This document shows, piece by piece, positions 51,169 to 59,554 of a DNA stretch of 64,000 nucleotides. Each line of letters begins with the position of its first letter. Positions within the stretch are counted from its first letter, which is position 1. Source of the DNA: Pseudocolwellia sp048296855 (GTDB taxonomy: Bacteria; Pseudomonadota; Gammaproteobacteria; Enterobacterales; Alteromonadaceae); assembly GCA_048296855.1 (NCBI GenBank), contig CP182631.1, one strand, 5' to 3'. A model generated the notes under the pieces. The model was not told the DNA's origin, searched no databases, and worked only from the letters and a program-made list of their open reading frames with translations. Both the position numbers and the translations under genes were made by a program.

Positions 51169-51924
51169 TTAGTAGTTTAGCGCACCGCCGTCTACGTTCA
51201 GACATTGTCCTGTAATAAAATCACTACTTTCACTAGCAAGATGATAAAGCGTACCTAAAAGATCTTCAGGTAACATTTCACGCTTTATTACTCTAGCTGC
51301 CAACGTTGGTGCTTTTGCTTTACCTAATTGCTGATGATTTTTTACACCTTCACTTTCAGTTAAGCCAACTAAAATACAATTAACATGAATATTATCTTGG
51401 CCCAATTCAGCCGCTAAAGCTCTAGTTTGTCCAACTATAGCTCCTTTAGATGTTACGTAATGGCTGAACATTGGAGCACCTCTTAAAAAGGTTCCTGAAG
51501 AAATATTTATAATTTTTCCTCGACCATTTTTACGCATACTAGGTACTATTGCTTTAGCACACTGAAAAGGCCCTCTAACATTTACTTTCATCACTAAATC
51601 CCACTCATCTTCCGAGATTTCAGTAAACGGTTTCAGTGTTAAACTCGCAAATATTGCTGCATTATTAATTAATATTTCAATAGGCCCAAACTTTGCTTCA
51701 GTTAAAGCGACTAGATCATTAAGAGAGTCGTTACTAGTTACATCAGTTATACAACCTAATGCTTCGCCACCTTCGGCAATGATCTCGTCTACAACATCTT
51801 TTGGGTCAGATACATCGGCTAAAACTACTTTTGCACCTTGTGAAGCTAAACCTTTGGCATAAGCAGCTCCTATGCCCTGAGCTGCCCCTGTAATAACGGC
51901 TACTTTTCCTTCAAATTGTTTCAT
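51169..51924 (-). CDS. Short-chain dehydrogenase/reductase
   Basis: 251 aa, classical SDR. NAD(P) motif TGAAQGIG (12-19), NNAA (87-90), serine near 142, Y156 and K160 (HYVTSK). FabG-like in layout. In the glutathione-dependent ether-cleavage pathway an SDR (LigD type) oxidises the alcohol before the GST step, which would fit here. Neighbours are 19 and 33 bp away. Confidence 0.92.
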   Translation of the reverse strand: MKQFEGKVAVITGAAQGIGAAYAKGLASQGAKVVLADVSDPKDVVDEIIAEGGEALGCITDVTSNDSLNDLVALTEAKFGPIEILINNAAIFASLTLKPFTEISEDEWDLVMKVNVRGPFQCAKAIVPSMRKNGRGKIINISSGTFLRGAPMFSHYVTSKGAIVGQTRALAAELGQDNIHVNCILVGLTESEGVKNHQQLGKAKAPTLAARVIKREMLPEDLLGTLYHLASESSDFITGQCLNVDGGALNY

Positions 51925-51957
51925 TTTATCACCTACATTTTCAGTTCATTAATATAA

Positions 51958-52767
51958 CTACATACCGATTATACGTTTTACATCTGGCCAACTCTGAGCA
52001 CCAAAATCTGCAAGATCTTTTGTTAACTCTGGTGGACACCACTCTAGAAATGAAGAGTTAAAACTAGGTCTGCTTTTAATGTTATTGAACCATTGGGTTA
52101 CTTTGGGAAAACGTCCATTTTCCCACATACCCGACATGCTCAACATATCTAAGCGGTTTATATAAGGAGTTAAAGCAATATCAGCTAAAGAAAACTCTTC
52201 ACCTGCTAACCAAGTATTATGAGTTAGTGCTTCTTCCATTTTCTTTAAATAGCCATCATAAAGTCTTATGGTATCTTCAATGCCTGGAGCTTCAAATCCT
52301 TCTACTACGATTTGTTTTTTACGCTCTTTCCACTTAGAAGTTACTGATTGATCAGGTGTACTACTTAAAAATTCTTTTAATTTTTCTTCACCTAAACGTC
52401 TAATAATATGGCGATGGCAACATACAAAAGTAAGTTCACCACAAGCAGGATGTAATTGTTCATCAACAGCTTTTGTCCATATTCGCATTTGTGTACGATC
52501 ATAAGCCGATTTAGGTTTCAAATTAGGACCAGGAAACACTTCATCAACATATTCACAAATAACAGTAGATTCATTTATCACTTGACCATCATGAATAAGT
52601 GAAGGCACTACCGCCTTAGGGTTTATTTTCATATATTCTTCGGTAAACTGTTCCCCTTTCAATATGTCAATATAATGAGAGTTGTCTACTTGTACTTCTT
52701 TTTCAGTTAATGCAAATCTAACTTTTGCTGCACATACTGACGAACCATGATGGTATAAATCGATCAT
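51958..52767 (-). CDS. Glutathione S-transferase, LigF-like
   Basis: About 269 aa from ATG 52767 (AAGAGGAAAAGTT before it). N-terminal thioredoxin-fold GST domain (LYHHGSSVCAAKVRFAL, AVVPSLIHDGQVINESTVICEYVDEVFPG) and an all-helical C-terminal domain (TWLAGEEFSLADIALTPYINRL). The INESTVICEYVDEVFP-RTQMRIWTKAVDE stretch is very close to what I recall of the beta-etherase LigF. Serine S9/S10 could be the GSH-activating residue. Substrate not provable from sequence. Confidence 0.85.
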   Translation of the reverse strand: MIDLYHHGSSVCAAKVRFALTEKEVQVDNSHYIDILKGEQFTEEYMKINPKAVVPSLIHDGQVINESTVICEYVDEVFPGPNLKPKSAYDRTQMRIWTKAVDEQLHPACGELTFVCCHRHIIRRLGEEKLKEFLSSTPDQSVTSKWKERKKQIVVEGFEAPGIEDTIRLYDGYLKKMEEALTHNTWLAGEEFSLADIALTPYINRLDMLSMSGMWENGRFPKVTQWFNNIKSRPSFNSSFLEWCPPELTKDLADFGAQSWPDVKRIIGM

Positions 52768-52790
52768 AACTTTTCCTCTTAAATTTTGAG

Positions 52791-53552
52791 CTAAAATGTT
52801 GGACACCAGTCCAAAACACCTTTTTTAAAACTTTCACGCACGGCTATTTTTTCAGCCCACGCTTCAACTTCGGGAAATTCATTAAAAGAAAAACCTGCGC
52901 CTTTTAATGTAAAATGTAATGGGACCCACGCGACATCAGCTAAGGAAAAACTTTCCCCTGCCAACCACGTTTGATCTTTTAATATCTCGTTAGCTTTATA
53001 AAAAAAATCTTTTATAATGCTTTCTGCTTGATTGATTTCTTCGTCTGAAAAACCATTATCACTGCTACTAACATCATGAAATCTTAGTAATTCAGTGTTA
53101 GTTTGTAAGCTTTTATATTTTTGTTCTTGCTCTTTACTCATCTGCATTTTTCCACGTATTTTTTTATAATAAATATACGTTTTAATTGCTTTTACATGAA
53201 TTTCAATTGCAGAGCTCAACCACCACTTCATAGTATTTAAATCACTTAAATTTTTAGGACAGAGCGGAACTTCAGGAAATTGAGCATCTAAATATTCAAT
53301 AATATCGTCAGACTCTATAATCACTTTTCCATCATGAACAAGTGTTGGAACAACCCCATTAGGGTTAATACCAAAGTATTCTTCAGTTATATGTTCTCTC
53401 TTCACTAAGTCTAGATGGTGACTTACCCAAGCAAGTTTTTTTTCTTCGAGCACAATACGTACTCGCATAGAACAATTAGAAATTCCTGCATGATATAAAT
53501 GCAACCCTTTCAACTCAGTAACGGGTTTATAAGTAGGTGTAATAATAGGCAT
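52791..53552 (-). CDS. Glutathione S-transferase, second LigE/LigF-like copy
   Basis: About 253 aa from ATG 53552 (TGAGGTATTT before it). GST N-domain (LHLYHAGISNCSMRVRIVLEEK, GVVPTLVHDGKVIIESDDIIEYLDAQFP) and C-domain with WLAGESFSLADVAWVPLHF. Related to but clearly different from the neighbouring GST, suggesting two enzymes acting on different stereoisomers or steps, as with LigE and LigF (inference). 23 bp before the next GST start. Confidence 0.84.
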   Translation of the reverse strand: MPIITPTYKPVTELKGLHLYHAGISNCSMRVRIVLEEKKLAWVSHHLDLVKREHITEEYFGINPNGVVPTLVHDGKVIIESDDIIEYLDAQFPEVPLCPKNLSDLNTMKWWLSSAIEIHVKAIKTYIYYKKIRGKMQMSKEQEQKYKSLQTNTELLRFHDVSSSDNGFSDEEINQAESIIKDFFYKANEILKDQTWLAGESFSLADVAWVPLHFTLKGAGFSFNEFPEVEAWAEKIAVRESFKKGVLDWCPTF

Positions 53553-53637
53553 AAATACCTCAACTCGTTTATTAAAATTAAGGCTTTGAAAATTTACATG
53601 ATTCAAAGCCTTAATTCTTATATTAATGCTCTACTTA

Positions 53638-55962
53638 TTAGTAACGAAACTTCACTTTAAGCATAATTTCACGAGGAGGCGACATAGCCGCAAGAATGTT
53701 AGGCCCTGAAGGTACGCCCCAAGCCATTATTTTCTCGTTTGTTAAGTTTTTACCTACTAACGAAATAACAATATCTTCATCTGGCGAAATAAAGCGCATA
53801 CTTGCATTGTACGTTTCATAAGAGTCTTGTTTAACGGTGGGTTTATACGTTATATCAGTATATACATCGCCTGACATGGCTATATCAGTACGTGCACTAA
53901 AGTCCCAAAAGCCATCAAAAATATCATCCACATAAAACTCAGCAAATACTGCACCTTTAGTTTTTGGAGCGTAAATTAACGGTTGACCACTTAAATCACA
54001 TACACCACTTGAGTTACGGAAAGAGTCATCACAATCAGCTGCACCAACAAAAGAATCATAAGTCGCGTCGGTATAAGCGAAGTTACCACCGAAAGTCCAG
54101 TTATCATGAGCGTACCACATGAGTTCTAGCTCTACCCCTTCACTTGTACTATCGGCTGCATTTCCTACAGTAAATTGCGCTACAGAACCGGCTAACTGAG
54201 TAGCAAGTTGAAGACCTTCAATATCCATACTAAATGCTGTAATGTTTAAATTTAACGTACCATCTAACCATGAACTTTTACTACCAATTTCAAAGCTAGT
54301 TACAACTTCTGGATCAAATTCAATTTCAGCATCCTGTTCATCAATTCGATCACTAAATCCACCCGTTTTATGACCTTGAGAATAAGTAGCAAAAAGGTTT
54401 ATGTCGTCGGTTGGCTCCCATTGAAAGGTAAATGATGGTGTAAATTTACTTTCGCTGTGAGTTTCAGTGCGATTAACTTCATCTCCCTCATCTGGGTGTA
54501 AAAGATTTTGAGTTTGGTACTCATTTATGTATCGTCTAAAGGCAAAATCTTTTTCTTCTGTTGCCCAACGACCACCAAAAATAAAGGTCATATCATCAGT
54601 AAATTTCCATCGAGCTTGACCAAAAACAGCAAAGGTTTCTGTATCTTGAGTCCATGGTTCTTCTTCTGTGATTTTTGCTCCACCAAGAGCGGGCAAGTTA
54701 AAATGAGACGTTTGATCACGCGCTAGACTACTATCTTCGTAATAAAATCCAACAATATAATCAAACGTATCGCTTTCTAATGAAGTGAAGCGAACTTCTT
54801 GACTAAAACCGTCATATTCTTCTTCACGAATGGCTCTAAATAGATTTGCTAGCCCCATGTCTAAACCATGAAATTTATGTGAGTATTCATAGTTTTGCAC
54901 AGCAGAAACAAAAGTTAAGGTACCTGCGTCAAATTCATGATCCACATTTAATGTTACGTTTGTAGATTCTTGGTCGCGAGATGGACAGAATGAGCCATTA
55001 TCTTCACCTGTAATTACATCTAATGCTGGACCACAATTATAATGTACTACCCAATCTAAAGCAGGTTCAGTTATTGTGCTACCATCAGCTCCAGATGCAT
55101 TAGCTAAACTTTGCCATACTTGTAATGGAGGCCCACCTAAGGCATTGATTTCAGCCGCATCAGAACCGAATTCCTCAAGTTTAAAATATTCTAATTTTAA
55201 TTTTACGGTAGTTTGATCAGAGGCCTGCCAAGCAAACTTGCTACGTACACCATAATCTTTACGATCAGCTCCGTCAGGGCCATCCATTGTATTAATGTAA
55301 TAACCTTCTTTATCACGGTACATTACTGCTAATCGACCATCAACGGTATCACTAAGGGCTCCAGTTACAAAACCAGAAATCTCTTTAGTTCCACCATTAG
55401 TTTCAAATGTACTGGCTGAAAGATCTAACCCGTAGCTAAAGTCACTTTCAGGGTTAGCTGTTCGTAAAATCATGGCACCAGCCGCTGTGTTTTTCCCGAA
55501 CAAAGTACCTTGAGGCCCTCTAAGTACTTCTATCGCATCAACATCCATTAATGGATGAAGGTTAATTGCCGCGCGGCTAATATATACATCATCAGCAAAA
55601 CGCCCAACAGACTGTTCAATAGAGTGAGATGTTCCGCCGCCTAGACCACGTACATAAAGATTAGGAAGAATACCAGCACTATTAATTTCAAAGTTAGGTA
55701 TTAGAATAGATAAGTCTTCAACATCGTTTATACCGACTTTTTCTATAGTATCAGCCGTTACAGCCGCAACCGATACGGGTACATCTTGTATCGTGGCAGG
55801 TCTTTTAGTTGCATTGATTTGAATAACTTCTATAGCCTTAACTCTTGAAGTGTCTTCAGTCTCCTGAGCGATTGCCTGATTAACCGCTATAGATGTAGCA
55901 GATAGCGCCAATCCATATCCTACATTTGTAATAATTTGTTTTGATATTTTTATTATTTTCAT
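53638..55962 (-). CDS. TonB-dependent outer-membrane receptor
   Basis: About 774 aa from ATG 55962 (GGGGAAT upstream). Signal peptide, TonB-box region, plug domain (INATKRPATIQDVPVSVAAVTADTIEKVG..., RGPQGTLFGKNTAAGA), then a 22-strand barrel ending MLKVKFRY with terminal aromatic. The family of sphingomonad-like receptors imports aromatic or polycyclic compounds and siderophores. As the first gene of the GST/SDR/ALDH run it probably imports the substrate. Confidence 0.92.
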   Translation of the reverse strand: MKIIKISKQIITNVGYGLALSATSIAVNQAIAQETEDTSRVKAIEVIQINATKRPATIQDVPVSVAAVTADTIEKVGINDVEDLSILIPNFEINSAGILPNLYVRGLGGGTSHSIEQSVGRFADDVYISRAAINLHPLMDVDAIEVLRGPQGTLFGKNTAAGAMILRTANPESDFSYGLDLSASTFETNGGTKEISGFVTGALSDTVDGRLAVMYRDKEGYYINTMDGPDGADRKDYGVRSKFAWQASDQTTVKLKLEYFKLEEFGSDAAEINALGGPPLQVWQSLANASGADGSTITEPALDWVVHYNCGPALDVITGEDNGSFCPSRDQESTNVTLNVDHEFDAGTLTFVSAVQNYEYSHKFHGLDMGLANLFRAIREEEYDGFSQEVRFTSLESDTFDYIVGFYYEDSSLARDQTSHFNLPALGGAKITEEEPWTQDTETFAVFGQARWKFTDDMTFIFGGRWATEEKDFAFRRYINEYQTQNLLHPDEGDEVNRTETHSESKFTPSFTFQWEPTDDINLFATYSQGHKTGGFSDRIDEQDAEIEFDPEVVTSFEIGSKSSWLDGTLNLNITAFSMDIEGLQLATQLAGSVAQFTVGNAADSTSEGVELELMWYAHDNWTFGGNFAYTDATYDSFVGAADCDDSFRNSSGVCDLSGQPLIYAPKTKGAVFAEFYVDDIFDGFWDFSARTDIAMSGDVYTDITYKPTVKQDSYETYNASMRFISPDEDIVISLVGKNLTNEKIMAWGVPSGPNILAAMSPPREIMLKVKFRY

Positions 55963-56300
55963 TCTTTTTATTCCCCGATAGAGTTTTATAGAATTCTTAT
56001 TAGTTTCAAACATGCAATATGTCTTAACTACCATTAATCTAATATATTCGGCATTTAGTATGAAAATGATATGTAGTTACCAGACCATGAATATTATTTG
56101 AAGGTGATTGACAATATGCTAGTTATTTTATCTATTGCACTAAGCTGAGTAGGCTATATAACCATTCAATAATAGGTCAGTGATAACGTGATATCTTTTT
56201 GTTACACCAACTTAACTTTAGTTTAGTTTATTTGATAATCAATAATTGTTGGTTCTTACTCAGTAACTTTTATTTAATTTATAATTTTAGGGGAAACGTA
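55963..56300. other. Divergent promoter region between the receptor and gor
   Basis: 338 bp, AT-rich, without ORF. It separates the leftward receptor operon from the rightward glutathione reductase gene, so regulation may be shared. I see no clear operator. Confidence 0.5.
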
Positions 56301-57656
56301 ATGACACAGCATTTTGACTATATCGCTATTGGTGGCGGAAGCGGAGGTATAGCCTCTGCTAACCGAGCAGCTTTACATGGTAAAAAAGTAGCTATAATAG
56401 AAGCCAAAACTGTTGGGGGAACCTGTGTAAACGTAGGTTGTGTGCCAAAAAAGGCTATGTGGTATGCAGGACAAATTGCCGATGCATTAAAATACTCTGC
56501 TGACTATGGTTTTAAGGTAGTTAACAACGGATACAACTGGTCAACAATGGTAAAAAACCGTGAAGAGTACATCCAACGAATACATGCAGCTTACGGAAGA
56601 GGGTTTGAAAAAAACAAGGTTACTTTAATTAAAGGTTTTGCCAAATTCATTGACAAAAATACACTTAATGTTGATGGAAAAATTTACACTGCCGACCATA
56701 TTTTAATTGCTACTGGCGGACGCCCACAGATCCCAAATATTGAAGGTGCCGAATACGGAATAGATTCAGACGGCTTTTTTGCTTTAACAGAACAACCTAA
56801 AAGTGTAGTCGTCGTGGGGGCTGGCTATATTGCCGTTGAGCTTGCTGGTGTTTTTCATGCGTTAGGAACAAAAACAGATTTAGTTATTCGTAAAGATAAA
56901 CCCTTACGCAGCTTTGATCCTATGCTCAGTGATACATTGGTAGAACAAATGGCTAAACATGGCCCTACTCTTCATAAAAACTCGACTCCAAAACGTATTG
57001 AAAAACATGATGACGGGCAAGTAACGATCCACTTTACTAATGGGAAATCATTAGGTCCAGTCGACAAACTTATTTGGGCGATAGGACGTATACCCGCAAC
57101 CGATGGAATAAACTTAGCAGCGGCTGGTATCGAAACCGATGCACAGGGTTTTATTCCAACCGATAAATATCAAAATACAAATATTCATAATATTTATGCT
57201 GTGGGTGATAACACCGGACGTATTCAATTAACCCCTACAGCCGTTGCCGCAGGGCGTCGTTTATCAGAACGACTATTCAATAATAAACTTGATCTGCATT
57301 TAGATTACAATAACGTAGCTACGGTAGTATTTAGTCACCCTGTTATTAGTACCGTAGGTTTATCTGAACCTGAAGCAATTGAAAAATACGGTGAAGAAAA
57401 TGTGAAAGTATATACCTCGCAATTTACAGCACTTTATCAAGCGATAACTGAAGACTATCGAGACCCTACTCGTATGAAACTTGTATGTTTAGGTAAAGAA
57501 GAAAAGATAATAGGCATTCATTCTATTGGTTTTGGTAGTGACGAGTTATTACAAGGTTTTGCTGTTGCGCTGAAAATGGGAGCAACTAAAGCAGATTTTG
57601 ATAATACCATTGCTATCCATCCTACGTCAGCTGAAGAATTTGTAACCATGACATAA
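56301..57656 (+). CDS. gor: Glutathione reductase
   Basis: 451 aa from ATG 56301 (GGGGAAACGTA before it). FAD motif AIGGGSGGIASANRA, redox pair CVNVGC (C42, C47), NADPH motif VVVGAGYIAVELAG, and the C-terminal HPTSAEEFVTM with the catalytic His-Glu. Restores GSH from GSSG with NADPH. Its position next to two GST genes suggests it recycles glutathione used in that pathway, where thioether cleavage produces GSSG. Confidence 0.94.
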   Translation: MTQHFDYIAIGGGSGGIASANRAALHGKKVAIIEAKTVGGTCVNVGCVPKKAMWYAGQIADALKYSADYGFKVVNNGYNWSTMVKNREEYIQRIHAAYGRGFEKNKVTLIKGFAKFIDKNTLNVDGKIYTADHILIATGGRPQIPNIEGAEYGIDSDGFFALTEQPKSVVVVGAGYIAVELAGVFHALGTKTDLVIRKDKPLRSFDPMLSDTLVEQMAKHGPTLHKNSTPKRIEKHDDGQVTIHFTNGKSLGPVDKLIWAIGRIPATDGINLAAAGIETDAQGFIPTDKYQNTNIHNIYAVGDNTGRIQLTPTAVAAGRRLSERLFNNKLDLHLDYNNVATVVFSHPVISTVGLSEPEAIEKYGEENVKVYTSQFTALYQAITEDYRDPTRMKLVCLGKEEKIIGIHSIGFGSDELLQGFAVALKMGATKADFDNTIAIHPTSAEEFVTMT

Positions 57657-57680
57657 TTTAAAATCATACTACTTTCATGA

Positions 57681-57723
57681 ATAATACCAGCTTGCTCAAT
57701 AAGTTTTTGAAAGTTGGTATTAT
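57681..57723. terminator. Hairpin after gor
   Basis: ATAATACCAGCTT pairs with AAGTTGGTATTAT (one G-U) across a 17-base loop, 24 bp past the gor stop; probably the shared terminator with the convergent tRNA transcript. Confidence 0.55.
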
Positions 57724-57866
57724 ATTAAGGATAAATGAATTAGCGGAACTGATACAGCTTGAATAGTAGAGTGTAAATAAGATTTGTAGCGAGATGATAT
57801 TAGCTGTCAACGGCTAAGAGTTATAATCGTTTAGTAAAATAATAAAAATGTCTTTTCTGTAAAATA

Positions 57867-57952
57867 TGGTACCCGGAGACGGACTTGAACCGTCACGCTC
57901 TATGAGCGAGGGATTTTAAATCCCTTGTGTCTACCAATTCCACCACCCGGGC
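57867..57952 (-). tRNA. tRNA-Leu (TAA), copy 1
   Basis: 86 nt with long variable arm and encoded CCA; anticodon stem GGGAT-TTAAA-ATCCC region gives TAA. Last gene of the tRNA cluster as transcribed. Its flank (ATCGGGAAAAGCATTTTTTATAG...) is duplicated at the next copy. Confidence 0.95.
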
Positions 57953-58070
57953 ATCGGGAAAAGCATTTTTTATAGTAGAGATTGGTTCCCTACTTATATT
58001 AAATAAAGATAAATTTATTTAATATGAATTTTAACTAAAATAGTATATTTACACTTCAAAGAAATGAAGA

Positions 58071-58156
58071 TGGTACCCGGAGACGGACTTGAACCGTCAC
58101 GCTCTATGAGCGAGGGATTTTAAATCCCTTGTGTCTACCAATTCCACCACCCGGGC
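58071..58156 (-). tRNA. tRNA-Leu (TAA), copy 2
   Basis: Identical in sequence to the copies at 57867 and 58478; shares about 45 bp of flanking DNA with the first, showing a tandem duplication of gene plus flank. Confidence 0.95.
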
Positions 58157-58216
58157 ATCGGGAAAAGCATTTTTTATAGTAGAGATTGGTTCCCTACTCC
58201 ATCGTAAAATGGAAGT

Positions 58217-58292
58217 TGGAGCGGCTAACGAGACTCGAACTCGTGACATTCACGTTGGCAACGTGATGCTCTACCAACTGAGCTACAGCCGC
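58217..58292 (-). tRNA. tRNA-Gly (GCC), copy 1
   Basis: 76 nt, GCGGCTG...TAGCCGC acceptor, anticodon GCC in CACGTTGCCAACGTG, encoded CCA end TCCA. Confidence 0.95.
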
Positions 58293-58331
58293 TTCACATC
58301 ATAAGTAAACTTATAACATTTTGTAAAAGAT

Positions 58332-58407
58332 TGGAGCGGCTAACGAGACTCGAACTCGTGACATTCACGTTGGCAACGTGATGCTCTACCAACTGAGCTA
58401 CAGCCGC
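58332..58407 (-). tRNA. tRNA-Gly (GCC), copy 2
   Basis: Same sequence as copy 1, 40 bp away. Confidence 0.95.
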
Positions 58408-58477
58408 GCACATCTTTTACTTTTCAAACACCTACATACGCCAATATGTAGTCTTTACCCAACCTGCAATAATGAAA

Positions 58478-58563
58478 TGGTACCCGGAGACGGACTTGAA
58501 CCGTCACGCTCTATGAGCGAGGGATTTTAAATCCCTTGTGTCTACCAATTCCACCACCCGGGC
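58478..58563 (-). tRNA. tRNA-Leu (TAA), copy 3
   Basis: Third identical Leu gene, next to tRNA-Cys, in the position of leuZ in E. coli. Confidence 0.95.
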
Positions 58564-58567
58564 ATTA

Positions 58568-58641
58568 TGGAGGCGGGTCCCGGAGTCGAACCGAGGTCCA
58601 CGGATTTGCAATCCGCTGCATAGCCATTCTGCCAACCCGCC
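58568..58641 (-). tRNA. tRNA-Cys (GCA)
   Basis: 74 nt, GGCGGGT/ACCCGCC acceptor, anticodon GCA in GGATTGCAAATCC, encoded CCA. Confidence 0.95.
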
Positions 58642-58696
58642 AAATCATTCACTACGAGTTGAGTAGTATTTCCTTATATATTCTCTTAAGAGAAAT

Positions 58697-58772
58697 TGGA
58701 GCGGCTAACGAGACTCGAACTCGTGACATTCACGTTGGCAACGTGATGCTCTACCAACTGAGCTACAGCCGC
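58697..58772 (-). tRNA. tRNA-Gly (GCC), copy 3
   Basis: First gene of the cluster as transcribed, 145 bp after pgsA, equivalent to glyW in E. coli. Confidence 0.95.
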
Positions 58773-58917
58773 TTCATCTGTTGACTCCCTGTCAACTGGA
58801 AACGCATTTTACATTGATATTATGATGAGTCAACACTTAAATCCTAAATTTATTTCAAGTGCTCAAAAAGCGGCTTAAATGGTGTTTTTTTAGCTAATAC
58901 CTTACAAAATATGGTTA

Positions 58918-59499
58918 TTATTTAGCTTTTAGCTCTGGCCAAGCTGCTTTAAAATAACTCCACATTGACGTAAAAGTTAAAATTGTTGCAACAAAATAAA
59001 AGCTATAAGTTAAAAACATGAAAAATTCTTGAGGAATATCGAATAAAATAAAAGGAATATCATAAGTCGGTTGCCAAATAAGTCCCATAATGCCTAACAT
59101 TTGAGCAGCCGTTTTATATTTACCTGAATTAGATACCGCAATAACATCTCTTTTTCCGCGTGAAGACATAAATTCCCGTAAGGCGCTGATAAATATTTCG
59201 CGAGAAATCATTAAAGCTGCAGATATAGTGATATACCACACATTATAATCTTCTATTAACATAGCAAGTGCACAAACAACCATTAACTTATCAGCAACGG
59301 GGTCGATAAATGCACCAAAAGCTGAAGATTGATTTAAACGTCGAGCTAAGTAACCATCAACAGCATCACTAATGGCGGCAAACCAAAAAACAACAAAAGC
59401 ACCAAAATGATTCCAAGAAATAGGAAGGTAAAAAACTAGAACAAAAACAGGAATTAATATAATTCTAAATAAGGTAACTTGATTGGGAATAGTCCACAT
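58918..59499 (-). CDS. pgsA: CDP-diacylglycerol-glycerol-3-phosphate 3-phosphatidyltransferase
   Basis: 193 aa membrane enzyme committing CDP-diacylglycerol to phosphatidylglycerol. The CDP-alcohol phosphotransferase motif DAVDGYLARRLNQSSAFGAFIDPVADK (D-G-x2-A-R-x8-G-x3-D-x3-D) is complete. Four to six membrane helices. Lies between uvrC and the Gly-Cys-Leu tRNA cluster, as in E. coli. Confidence 0.95.
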   Translation of the reverse strand: MWTIPNQVTLFRIILIPVFVLVFYLPISWNHFGAFVVFWFAAISDAVDGYLARRLNQSSAFGAFIDPVADKLMVVCALAMLIEDYNVWYITISAALMISREIFISALREFMSSRGKRDVIAVSNSGKYKTAAQMLGIMGLIWQPTYDIPFILFDIPQEFFMFLTYSFYFVATILTFTSMWSYFKAAWPELKAK

Positions 59500-59554
59500 A
59501 ATCTACTTTTATTTTCACAGCGTTTGAAAGATATCATTTTACACAGATTAAGAC

